Assembly (NCBI GenBank): GCA_024695475.1
Contig: JAILIC010000002.1
Location: 47,519-111,518, forward strand
DNA length: 64,000 nt
Direction: 5' to 3'
Source of the DNA: Treponema sp.
Lineage (GTDB): Bacteria > Spirochaetota > Spirochaetia > Treponematales > Treponemataceae
Shown: piece by piece, positions 41,879-50,064 of the stretch
Layout of the letters: the number at the start of each line of letters is the position of its first letter
Position numbering within the stretch: the first letter of the stretch is position 1
The notes under the pieces: generated by a model
The model's input: only the letters and a program-made list of their open reading frames with translations
Database searches by the model: none
Told to the model about the DNA's origin: nothing
Program-made: the position numbers and the translations under genes

Positions 41879-44685
41879 GCACCCTCCCCGCTTTTTTGAG
41901 TATAGTCATAGGGAACAAGCGTTTTATACATAATAGTGTACTGACGCTCTTTTTCCGCATTGCCCATACGGCGAGCGCAGTCGACAAGCAGATACAGAGA
42001 AGTTGTACCGCAGTTATTCTTACCAGACGTACCAAAGTATACGCCGTGCAAAAAGGCGGCTTCAGCCTCAGTATACTGTCCAAGGCGCACACACAGCTGA
42101 CCATAATAATTCCACTGCTCCATGTCTTTTACGTCATGCTGTACATACGACACAGCATCGTCTACCAACGTAGGGCGCAGAGCAGAAAGTGCATCTTCTA
42201 TGCGGCCCAGCTTTTCCAGTGCCTGTGCCTGTAACCATGCACGGCGGCGAGCCCAGGCGGCATCTCCGGCAAAGCGGTCATCACACAGTACATTGTAGGC
42301 TTTTTGCGCATCTTCCATTATAAGCAAGTTTTCTGCAAGCATAAGCAGTCTGTCAGCTGTAAGCATATCCAGCTGGTACAGGCGTAGTCCAGTCTCTGAA
42401 CGATTTTTCATTTGGCGTAAAAAGTATACCTTTTCTGCTACACCCCACTCTTTATTATAGAATGGGGATTTTTCCCAATAAGAAAGATACAGTCGTTCAA
42501 CTTCATTAAGTCCACCATCTGTAGACGCTAAATCAGTAAAATGATAAATAATGCCATGTTTTGCCTTTTTTAAGACCTTGGTGCACATATTGTATTGTGC
42601 AGGAATAAAGCGTATTTTACCACGCAGTATATAGTTTATGGCATCTTGGGCAGGGTTTGACCAGCCATATTTTTCCCAAAATGTTAGGGATTCTTCTATC
42701 AGGTTGCACTCGCGCCGTATGCAGTCAAGGTTCATCAAAAGCACGCCTGAGTTCACAAACTTTTTCCAGTCAACCGTCGCATAAAAACGCTGGCATTTTT
42801 CCGGCATAACAAGACTAGTCTGCTTGCAGCCTGAAAGGGGCGGATCCCAGCGCCCCGCAACGGCACAGTCAGAAATATCCATGTTCCATAAGTTCTGTAT
42901 ATCCCCATGCACTAGAATATCGGTATCAAGATACAGGATTTTCGGCACATCGGGCAAAAACTCCGGCAGATACAGGCGGTATACAGCTCCCTCACAGCAG
43001 CCGGATTTCAAGAGGTTCAAAAGTGACACACGCTCGTCAAGCTTCATGTCATAAAATACAACCTGCTGATTATAAGAAGCACACAAAGCAGAAAGCAGTT
43101 TTCGCGCTGTTCCAGAGAGTGTCCAGTCGCACAGAATATGAAAGCGCACCGCACGCTTTGTATTTTCCATAACAGAAAGCATAGAAATACCCATGTACTC
43201 ATAGTAATTTCCAAAATAATCATGCAGTGCATAGGCAATTTCTATGGTTTCAGCATCTTGTACTTGTGTGCCTGGTACATCCGCAGGCACCACGTCCAGT
43301 GCGTGTGCACAGAGATTTTTTTCTGCCATCTGTATCTGAAAGCCACATAAGTGTACGGCACCATTCATCGGCTCCAGACCGTAAAGCATGTTAAAATACG
43401 CTTTTGCCTTGTCTATAGTTCCTGCATGCAGCATACAGGAAACCAGATGCATAAGCGCTTTAACGGCACAGGCATTTTTTTGCGGAGTTCCGAAGTACAG
43501 GCAATGCAGGAATGCTTTTTCTGCCTCTTCATACCGTCCCGCCTGCATATACAAAAGTCCAGCATCGTCCCACGCATACATATCGTGTAAATCATGCTCA
43601 TGGTACATGATGTCTTTTGGCTCTAAGAGCACAGGCCGCAGTGCAGAAAGCGCTTCATCAATGCGACCAAGCTTTCCAAGTGCATAGGACTTAATCTGCA
43701 TACAACATTCCGGTGCGGTCTGCAACACTGCAGTTGCTTTTTCATAGCCGCCTTTTTCGTTCAAATTTTGCGCATACAAAAACATTTCGCGCTCATTCAG
43801 CGGTCGTATGAGCCTCAGCCGCTCATAGCTTTCCGTACGGTTTTTCATCTGACGCAGATAATACGCCTTTTCTTTTTTGCCCCAGCCTCTTTTATAAAAT
43901 GGGGATTTTTCCCAGTAGGAAAGGTAGAGTTTGTCAAGCGGATTAAGTACATTCCGTTCGCCTGCCATAAAACTATAGTGGTACAGGCATGATTCTGATG
44001 CAGGTGGATAATTTTTGGCAAACATATTGTACCGGGTAGAAATAAGGCAGGTTTTACCACGCAATATATAGTTAAGTGCGTCTTGGTCTGGATATGCCCA
44101 CCCATACGTATTCCAAAACGCTATAGCTTCTTCCAAAAGCTTGTGTTCTTTTCTGATGCGCTCAAGATTCAACACTAGCACGCCAGAATTTATGTACGCA
44201 TTCCAGTCAGTCTGCTCCCAGAATGGCAGGCACACGTCATAATCAGCTTTATCCAAATCCTTGTAGCCGAACAGCGGCGGATCCCAACATCCTGCACAAG
44301 CGCAGCCACCTATATCCTCGTTCCATAGCTCCTGAATGTCCATATGAGCAAGTATGTCTGCGTCAAGATAGAGAATTTTTGGCACATCGGGCAAAAACTC
44401 CGGTAGATACAGGCGGTATAAAATGCCTTCACAATAACCTACTTGTAAGAGCTTTTCTACAGGAATGCGATCATCAAGCGTGATGTCGTAAAAGAGTATT
44501 TTGTGACCGTAAGCAGCACACAAACTGGTAAGAGAAGTGCGAGCATCGGCTGAGAGCGTTCTGTCGCACAGAATATGAAAGCGCACGGCGCTTTTTGTGT
44601 TCTGCATAACAGAAAAGAGCGAAACACCCAGATACTCCCAGTATGTTCCGTACCAGTCATGTACAGCAAAGGCTATTTCTATCAT
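41875..44685 (-). CDS. Tandem GT8 glycosyltransferase with TPR-like repeats
   Basis: A 936-residue protein built from two copies of one unit. Each unit has an LgtC-like GT8 domain (EIAFAVHDWYG..., then a DxD motif: LYLDADIL near 108-110 and LYLDTDIL near 588-590), followed by TPR-like helical repeats (GRYEEAEKAFLHCLYFGT; GQYTEAEAAFLHGVYFGT). The offset between copies is about 480 residues. GT8 enzymes transfer hexoses with retention from nucleotide sugars. The ATG shares one base with the stop of the small peptide gene upstream (TAATG), indicating coupled translation. The two copies share nearly identical DNA over some stretches. Confidence 0.87.
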   Translation of the reverse strand: MIEIAFAVHDWYGTYWEYLGVSLFSVMQNTKSAVRFHILCDRTLSADARTSLTSLCAAYGHKILFYDITLDDRIPVEKLLQVGYCEGILYRLYLPEFLPDVPKILYLDADILAHMDIQELWNEDIGGCACAGCWDPPLFGYKDLDKADYDVCLPFWEQTDWNAYINSGVLVLNLERIRKEHKLLEEAIAFWNTYGWAYPDQDALNYILRGKTCLISTRYNMFAKNYPPASESCLYHYSFMAGERNVLNPLDKLYLSYWEKSPFYKRGWGKKEKAYYLRQMKNRTESYERLRLIRPLNEREMFLYAQNLNEKGGYEKATAVLQTAPECCMQIKSYALGKLGRIDEALSALRPVLLEPKDIMYHEHDLHDMYAWDDAGLLYMQAGRYEEAEKAFLHCLYFGTPQKNACAVKALMHLVSCMLHAGTIDKAKAYFNMLYGLEPMNGAVHLCGFQIQMAEKNLCAHALDVVPADVPGTQVQDAETIEIAYALHDYFGNYYEYMGISMLSVMENTKRAVRFHILCDWTLSGTARKLLSALCASYNQQVVFYDMKLDERVSLLNLLKSGCCEGAVYRLYLPEFLPDVPKILYLDTDILVHGDIQNLWNMDISDCAVAGRWDPPLSGCKQTSLVMPEKCQRFYATVDWKKFVNSGVLLMNLDCIRRECNLIEESLTFWEKYGWSNPAQDAINYILRGKIRFIPAQYNMCTKVLKKAKHGIIYHFTDLASTDGGLNEVERLYLSYWEKSPFYNKEWGVAEKVYFLRQMKNRSETGLRLYQLDMLTADRLLMLAENLLIMEDAQKAYNVLCDDRFAGDAAWARRRAWLQAQALEKLGRIEDALSALRPTLVDDAVSYVQHDVKDMEQWNYYGQLCVRLGQYTEAEAAFLHGVYFGTSGKNNCGTTSLYLLVDCARRMGNAEKERQYTIMYKTLVPYDYTQKSGEGA

Positions 44686-44912
44686 TAACGCCCGTTTTTT
44701 ACATTCCACCTGTATAAAGGAGCCACCCCCAGTCCACCTGCGATCTCTTCTAAATCATCATCGTCAAGTGGAAAGCCGTCAAAATCAGCCACTGCTTTGT
44801 TAATCTCTTCGTCACTGTAGCCAAGCTCTTTTGCAGCGGCGGTAAGCGCTTCAAGCGAGTCAAATGCATCTTTTTTGCCTGCATCAAGCAGGACTTTCAT
44901 TAGTTCTTTCAT
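44685..44912 (-). CDS. Putative RiPP precursor with GG leader end, embedded between glycosyltransferase genes
   Basis: A 75-residue peptide with a helical acidic leader (MKELMKVLLDAGKKDAF...) ending DDDDLEEIAGG (about 50-60), a classic double-glycine site, and a 15-residue core LGVAPLYRWNVKNGR. The leader differs from the Nif11 peptides at 37819-39089, though the leader end EIAGG and an aromatic, Cys-free core are shared. AAAGGAGG lies 9 nt before the ATG. Its start overlaps the tandem GT2 stop by 4 nt and its stop overlaps the GT8 start by 1 nt. It is the operon's own substrate candidate. Confidence 0.75.
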   Translation of the reverse strand: MKELMKVLLDAGKKDAFDSLEALTAAAKELGYSDEEINKAVADFDGFPLDDDDLEEIAGGLGVAPLYRWNVKNGR

Positions 44913-46981
44913 TGCCGATTCCTCCTTTCTAGGCAGAGTTTTAAAAGCTTCAGTTCTATGTTTTTCGGGTGCAGCGCCTCTGCTTTCTTAAGCGCTGCTT
45001 CCGCTTCTGCGTTCTTATGTTGGTTCAAATACAGCTTTGCCATGCCCATATATGGCAAAAAGGCGTGGTATGCCTTGTCGTGCAGCCGTAAGTCGCACAG
45101 ATCTATCTGCATCATGCGTGCACAGTCGTACCAGTACAGAGCCTTGCTGTATATTTTACGCCTTCTGCACAAGTCGCCCAGCGTGCAATAGACCATCTCA
45201 GCAGCACCAAAGCGTGCAAGGTATGCCTGTAAGTCTTCCTCTAAGCGATCGTACTGTTTAAGACGTTTCATACATTCTATATAGAAAAAAAGCGCATAGT
45301 CAATGTTTTCCCGGTGGATAGCACAGTCATCCTTCCACAGCCGCTCATACTCATGCATCGCCTGTTCATACTGACCGTCAGAGCACAGCTCGCGCACATA
45401 GTAGGCGCGGTTATAGCTGTTTAAGATAAAGCCTTCTGTCATCTTCTTTTCAAATATGCGCAGGTTCCGCCGCTTTTCATTTATCTTTTCTTTACGGTGG
45501 AATATGCATATATCTTTACGGTACAGCACCTTCCACTTTTTATCTATGGGAATGCCCTCATGTATCGGATAAACCCACTGCGCGTGTAAGGTGCGGCGTA
45601 TAAGCCTGTCGCGCAATAACTCGCTGTCAGAAAAAATATCCTCGTCAGAGCTGTCGCCTGTGTAATTAAAAAAGACTACGTCGGTCTCAGGTGGCATATG
45701 CGCTTTTAAATACTGTATGCGCGCTATGTCCTTTGCCTCTATGTCGTCATCAGCGTCCAGCCACATAATATAGTCTGAGCATGCCTTGCTGTATGAAAAG
45801 TTACGCGCGGCGCTAAAGTCATCGTTCCACTCATAGTCATATACCCAGTCAGTATATTTTGCGGCTATTTCCTTAGTTCGGTCGACAGAACCGGTATCCA
45901 CAACAATAAGCTCGTCGGCAAACTGTACGACATTTCGCAAGCAACGCTCAATCACTGGTTCTTCATCGCGTACGATCATGCACACGCTTATCGTAACCGG
46001 AGCAAAACGCATAAACCACCGTTTGTTCATGCGGGCACAAAGCGAATCTGGAAAATACTGCAAGGCCATATCATTCAAGCGCATGGAAAGTTCAGTTTCG
46101 CCTATACTGTAGCTTACCTTCTGCGCTTTTAATAGCAGCTTATGAAAAAGCGGTGAGGCAGTAAGCGACTCTGAGTCCGTTAAGCAGCCGCGTTTTTCAG
46201 CCTGCTCTAAAAATAAGTGGTACATGCCGAGCGCTTCACGCTCACGCCGCCAGTATAAAAAATTGTTGCCGGCCAATAGGCAGGTGCGCAAAAGCTCTTC
46301 AAGCGGCGGAAACAACGAAAGCGCCAGACTCAGTTTTGCCTCCGCTTCTTCACACTCTCCGGCAAAGGTCAGATCTACAGAGCACTGCATGCAAAGCCAG
46401 AAATTTGCACGCAACTCTGCCTGAGTAAGTCGCCTGCTGTACTCTGCATAGCGCAAGCTTTTAAGGTTTACTGCTCCATTGTCTGCTCTTTTATCACGGT
46501 GGCGAATTACTATGTCAGTTACAAGCACTGGTTCTGTTACAGGGAGCCTCTCATGTACCGCTCCCTGCCACTTAGGAATGCTTCCGTCCGTGTGCCGCTG
46601 CACAATCTGCAAAAAAGACACCGTAATGCCCCCATTATCAGGGGAGTCATACTGCATCATGACAGACGAAGTTCCGTTAAACTGTATATTTTTAAGCACT
46701 ATAAGTTTTTCTACTGCCTCATCAGTCAGTATGTGGTCTGCATCAAGCCACATAAGGTAGTCACCATGAGCTTTTTCAAATGAGTAATTGCGCGCTGCCG
46801 CAAAATCATCACACCAGACAAAGTCGTACACCTGTGCACCATAGGAAAAAGCGAGCGCTTTGGTATCATCGGTAGAGCCGGTATCAACAACTATAAGCTC
46901 ATCAGCAAAACGAACCGTCTGCGAAAGGCAGTCAGAAAGAGTCTTCTCTTCATTTTTAACAATCATGCAGACAGAAAGCAT
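44909..46981 (-). CDS. Tandem GT2 glycosyltransferase with TPR-like repeats
   Basis: A 690-residue protein with two GT2 domains, at about 1-110 and 329-430 (LSVCMIVKNEE..., ISVCMIVRDEE...; both with VDTGS-x-D-x-T and MWLDAD), separated and followed by TPR-like helices (QAELRANFWLCMQCS...; C-terminal TPR repeats NAEAEAALKKAEALHP). The start at 46981 (MLSVCMIVKNEE) matches other GT2 N-termini; an upstream frame to 47200 crosses the promoter element and adds unconserved sequence. The ATG is 7 nt after the GTCTAAA of the shared element, so it may be leaderless. First gene of the operon. Confidence 0.82.
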   Translation of the reverse strand: MLSVCMIVKNEEKTLSDCLSQTVRFADELIVVDTGSTDDTKALAFSYGAQVYDFVWCDDFAAARNYSFEKAHGDYLMWLDADHILTDEAVEKLIVLKNIQFNGTSSVMMQYDSPDNGGITVSFLQIVQRHTDGSIPKWQGAVHERLPVTEPVLVTDIVIRHRDKRADNGAVNLKSLRYAEYSRRLTQAELRANFWLCMQCSVDLTFAGECEEAEAKLSLALSLFPPLEELLRTCLLAGNNFLYWRREREALGMYHLFLEQAEKRGCLTDSESLTASPLFHKLLLKAQKVSYSIGETELSMRLNDMALQYFPDSLCARMNKRWFMRFAPVTISVCMIVRDEEPVIERCLRNVVQFADELIVVDTGSVDRTKEIAAKYTDWVYDYEWNDDFSAARNFSYSKACSDYIMWLDADDDIEAKDIARIQYLKAHMPPETDVVFFNYTGDSSDEDIFSDSELLRDRLIRRTLHAQWVYPIHEGIPIDKKWKVLYRKDICIFHRKEKINEKRRNLRIFEKKMTEGFILNSYNRAYYVRELCSDGQYEQAMHEYERLWKDDCAIHRENIDYALFFYIECMKRLKQYDRLEEDLQAYLARFGAAEMVYCTLGDLCRRRKIYSKALYWYDCARMMQIDLCDLRLHDKAYHAFLPYMGMAKLYLNQHKNAEAEAALKKAEALHPKNIELKLLKLCLERRNRQ

Positions 46982-46986
46982 ATACC

Positions 46987-47021
46987 TATTTAGACAACTG
47001 AAAACAAAAACGGTCAAAAAA
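46987..47021 (-). promoter_or_regulatory. Bipartite ECF-type promoter of the glycosyltransferase operon
   Basis: On the minus strand CCGTTTTT, 7 nt, GTTGTCTAAATA, identical in both halves and spacing to 39151-39186. The flanking T-tract is also present. It ends 6 nt before the GT2 start codon. Confidence 0.65.
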
Positions 47022-47054
47022 AATACAGCTAAACTACGGTTTACCAACACCTGA

Positions 47055-47082
47055 TGAACAAGATATGCAATTATGCTATACT
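47055..47082 (+). promoter_or_regulatory. Promoter of pth, leaderless type
   Basis: TGAACA (47055-47060, 4/6), 16-nt spacer, TATACT (47077-47082), then 6 nt to the ATG at 47089; no Shine-Dalgarno sequence. Confidence 0.5.
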
Positions 47083-47088
47083 GCCAGT

Positions 47089-47745
47089 ATGATTCAACTT
47101 GTAGCATTTCTTGGTAATTACGGACGAGAATACGAACACACTCGTCACAATATAGCTTGGGAGTTTGCCGCTTCCTTCCCGTTTTACCATCGACTTTCAT
47201 GGCAGTCTAAATTTAAAGGGGAATACGCTTCGTTTGAGCCAGAAGAATTTGCACAATGGGCACATGATGCACAGCTATTAACAAAAAAAGACGGTTCAGT
47301 AGTACCTGTTCCAAAAGAGGCCCCCGCAAAAATCTATTTTTTAAAACCTATGACATACATGAACCTTTCTGGTGACAGCATCATTGAGCTGGTTAACTTT
47401 TTTAAGCTCGCACCCGAAAACGTTATGGTCATTCATGATGAATTGGAATTACCAATAGGTACTGTCAGTCTCAAATGGAGTGGTGGACTTGGGGGCCATA
47501 ACGGATTACGCAGTACCAAATCTGTTTTAGGCACAGCAGATTTTTGGCGGCTACGCTTTGGTATCAGTAAACCGACAAACCGTGATATTGCAGACTATGT
47601 TCTTTCACGTTTCACTGAAGATGAAACAATTATTTTAAGCCAGATATTTCCACAAACTGCCGCATTGCTGTGCAAAGTATTGCTTTCTAATGATCCATCA
47701 CGCTTGATACAGGAATGGGGTAAGAAAAAGTTATTAGCTCAATAA
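47089..47745 (+). CDS. pth: Peptidyl-tRNA hydrolase
   Basis: A 218-residue enzyme cleaving peptidyl-tRNA. Catalytic His is in EHTRHNIAWEF near the N-terminus; LKPMTYMNLSGDSI, VIHDELELPIG and GGHNGLRS are the canonical blocks. It is longer than E. coli Pth (194) because of an insert after residue 40 (AQLLTKKDGSVVPV). The start at 47089 gives the usual N-terminus; an in-frame ATG at 47065 overlaps the promoter. Likely co-transcribed with mazG and a MATE pump, since their gaps are 12 and -4 nt. Confidence 0.93.
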   Translation: MIQLVAFLGNYGREYEHTRHNIAWEFAASFPFYHRLSWQSKFKGEYASFEPEEFAQWAHDAQLLTKKDGSVVPVPKEAPAKIYFLKPMTYMNLSGDSIIELVNFFKLAPENVMVIHDELELPIGTVSLKWSGGLGGHNGLRSTKSVLGTADFWRLRFGISKPTNRDIADYVLSRFTEDETIILSQIFPQTAALLCKVLLSNDPSRLIQEWGKKKLLAQ

Positions 47746-47757
47746 ACGAAGCATTTT

Positions 47758-48672
47758 ATGGATACTCAGAACAAACAAAAATTACAGGAAGCTTATAACC
47801 GCTTTTATCAAACAATACAGACATTACGCTCTCCAGAGGGATGTCCATGGGACAAAGATCAGACGCCTCTTTCAATGCGTCGTGATTTAATAGAAGAAAC
47901 TTTCGAAGCTGTTGACGCCATTACTCAGGAAGATCACGCACATGCAAAAGAAGAGCTCGGTGACGTCATGCTCAATGCAACTATGATTGCCTATATGTTT
48001 GAGCAGCAAGGCATTTTTTCTGTTGCTGATACATTGACCGATGTAACTGATAAGCTCATCAGACGGCATCCTCATGTCTTTACACAAAGCGAAGGTAAAA
48101 GTGCGGTAACAGGAGAGGTAAAAACTGGAGATGAAGTCATTAGCCAGTGGGAGCGTATTAAGCAAACTGTTGAAGGCAGAGCTTGTGCAAAGACAATCCT
48201 CGATGAAGTTCCTCAAGGCTTTCCCCCGTTATTAAAAGCATATAAAATGCAAAAAAAGGCATCAAAGCTTGGTTTTGACTGGCCGACACTTGAGCCTGTC
48301 ATCGCAAAAATTTCTGAAGAACTCGAAGAAGTACAAGAAGCGTATGATGCCGTAACCCGCACTGTACCCGATCGGACAGATACCACCGGTACGACGGCAG
48401 CTCCGTTTACCGTAAAAGCACAAGATGCAGGCAAAAAGGAACAACTTCATCTGGAAGAAGAATGTGGTGACCTCCTCTTTGCAGTCATAAATTATTTACG
48501 ACATCTCGGAGTCGATCCAGAAATCGCCATGGATAGAGCTAATAAAAAATTCTACCAGCGTTTTTCATATATAGAGCAACACATGAAAGAACAGCACATT
48601 CCACAAGATAGTGCACATCTGGCAGAACAAGAAAAGCTATGGGAAGAGGCAAAGACATCAGAAATCTTATGA
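47758..48672 (+). CDS. mazG: MazG nucleoside triphosphate pyrophosphohydrolase
   Basis: A 304-residue MazG with two all-alpha NTP-PPase domains (about 30-105 and 195-275). Metal-binding motifs EE-x-x-E are visible in LIEETFEAVDAI with EELGDVML and in SEELEEVQEAYDA with EECGDLLFAV. It hydrolyses (d)NTPs to monophosphates and pyrophosphate, cleaning the nucleotide pool. A short insert (TVPDRTDTTGTTAAPFTVKAQ) interrupts the second domain. It follows pth by 12 nt, with no obvious ribosome-binding site. Confidence 0.93.
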   Translation: MDTQNKQKLQEAYNRFYQTIQTLRSPEGCPWDKDQTPLSMRRDLIEETFEAVDAITQEDHAHAKEELGDVMLNATMIAYMFEQQGIFSVADTLTDVTDKLIRRHPHVFTQSEGKSAVTGEVKTGDEVISQWERIKQTVEGRACAKTILDEVPQGFPPLLKAYKMQKKASKLGFDWPTLEPVIAKISEELEEVQEAYDAVTRTVPDRTDTTGTTAAPFTVKAQDAGKKEQLHLEEECGDLLFAVINYLRHLGVDPEIAMDRANKKFYQRFSYIEQHMKEQHIPQDSAHLAEQEKLWEEAKTSEIL

Positions 48673-50024
48673 ATAATACAAATAATGCCCAAATCACTGA
48701 AGGACCCGTATGGAAAGGTTTACTCACTTTCTTTTTTCCTATTTTATTTGGAACCTTTTTTCTCTTACTGTACAATACGACCGATGCCGTTATCGTCGGA
48801 CACTTCTTAGGTAAAGATGCACTTGCTGCCATAGGTGGCGGAACAGCAGTCTACGTTAACTTACTGGTTGGTTTTTTTGTAGGTATTTCAAGTGGTTCTT
48901 CTGTAATCATCTCGCAGTTTTACGGAGCACATAATGATACAGAAGTACAACGTTCCGTACATACTGCAATCATGATGGCTCTTATCGCAGGAACTATCAT
49001 GACCATCGCAGGGCTTATAATCAGTCCCTGGGCAATGCAACTTATCAAAACACCGCCAGAAATATTTGCCGACTCTGTCATCTATCTCCGCGTGTACTTT
49101 TATGGCATGATTTCGCTTTTTATTTACAATATGGGAGCAGGAATCCTACGTGCCGTCGGTGACTCGAAAACTCCTTTCTACAGCCTCATAGTAGGCTGTA
49201 TTACCAACATCTTTTTAGATTTGCTCAGTATTGTTATATTACATCAGGGAGTTGCTGGTGTTGCATGGGCAACCGTATTATCACAATCCATCAGTATGAT
49301 ACTGATTCTTTTTGTTCTTGCAAAATCCAGAAGCAGTTATCAGTTGCATCTGTCACAAATCGGCATAACTCCACATCTTCTTGCAAAAATGATACGCATA
49401 GGTATTCCTGCTGGAATGCAATCAATTTTATACACCATATCAAACTTAATCATACAGGCAAATATCAATATATTTGGTACCGATACCATTGCTGCATGGG
49501 CTGCATATAGTAAGATCGATGCTATTTTCTGGATGACAAGTAATTCCTTTGGGGTAGCGCTCACCTCATTTGTTGGTCAAAACTTTGGGGCAGGTAAAAT
49601 TGATCGTATCAGAAGAGCAACAAAAGAAGGCATTATCATGTCAGGTGCCATGGCAATCGTATATGGCCTCATTTTCTGGTTTGCCGGTACTACCATATTC
49701 CATCTTTTTACAAAAGATGAGTCTGTCATAACCATTGGCATGCACATGCTCTATTTTCTCGTACCGTTCTTTATTACTTATGAACCAATCGAAATTTTGT
49801 CTGGGGTAACAAGAGGAACAGGTGCAGCATTTACTCCTATGCTTATTACTTGTTTTGGAGTATGCGCACTCCGTATCCTCTGGCTTGCAATTGCAGTACC
49901 ATGTAATCCAACCATACGGACAGTGCTTGCCTGTTATCCCGTTACATGGATTTTTACCACAATACTGTTCATAATCTATTACAAAAGCAATTCATGGCTA
50001 CATCACCATATCATGGGAAAATAG
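48669..50024 (+). CDS. MATE family multidrug/cation exporter
   Basis: A 451-residue protein with about twelve hydrophobic segments in two homologous halves, typical of MATE pumps (TEGPVWKGLLTFFFPILFG, YNTTDAVIVGHFLG, GVALTSFVGQNFGAG). It would export organic cations in exchange for Na+ or H+. The ATG at 48669 overlaps the mazG stop by 4 nt (ATGA), so the two are coupled; an earlier in-frame ATG inside mazG is unlikely. Substrate unknown. It is one of two MATE genes in the window. Confidence 0.92.
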   Translation: MNNTNNAQITEGPVWKGLLTFFFPILFGTFFLLLYNTTDAVIVGHFLGKDALAAIGGGTAVYVNLLVGFFVGISSGSSVIISQFYGAHNDTEVQRSVHTAIMMALIAGTIMTIAGLIISPWAMQLIKTPPEIFADSVIYLRVYFYGMISLFIYNMGAGILRAVGDSKTPFYSLIVGCITNIFLDLLSIVILHQGVAGVAWATVLSQSISMILILFVLAKSRSSYQLHLSQIGITPHLLAKMIRIGIPAGMQSILYTISNLIIQANINIFGTDTIAAWAAYSKIDAIFWMTSNSFGVALTSFVGQNFGAGKIDRIRRATKEGIIMSGAMAIVYGLIFWFAGTTIFHLFTKDESVITIGMHMLYFLVPFFITYEPIEILSGVTRGTGAAFTPMLITCFGVCALRILWLAIAVPCNPTIRTVLACYPVTWIFTTILFIIYYKSNSWLHHHIMGK

Positions 50025-50028
50025 TACA

Positions 50029-50064
50029 AACAAAGCCGTTATTGTACAGAACCTGCAATAACGG
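50029..50064 (-). terminator. Terminator of the lipoprotein gene
   Basis: 9-bp perfect stem (CCGTTATTG/CAATAACGG, 11-nt loop) whose arms overlap the last codons, followed on the minus strand by TTTGTTT. It may also serve the convergent MATE gene. Confidence 0.65.

Noticed and set aside
44909..46981. SunS-type S-glycocin pathway
   Set aside because: The acceptor would have to be Cys, and cores lack it (only the last residue of one). O-, N- or C-linked chemistry is left open.
46982..47200. Long N-terminal extension of the tandem GT2 protein
   Set aside because: It crosses the shared promoter element and has no GT2 similarity; the conserved GT2 start is the ATG at 46981.
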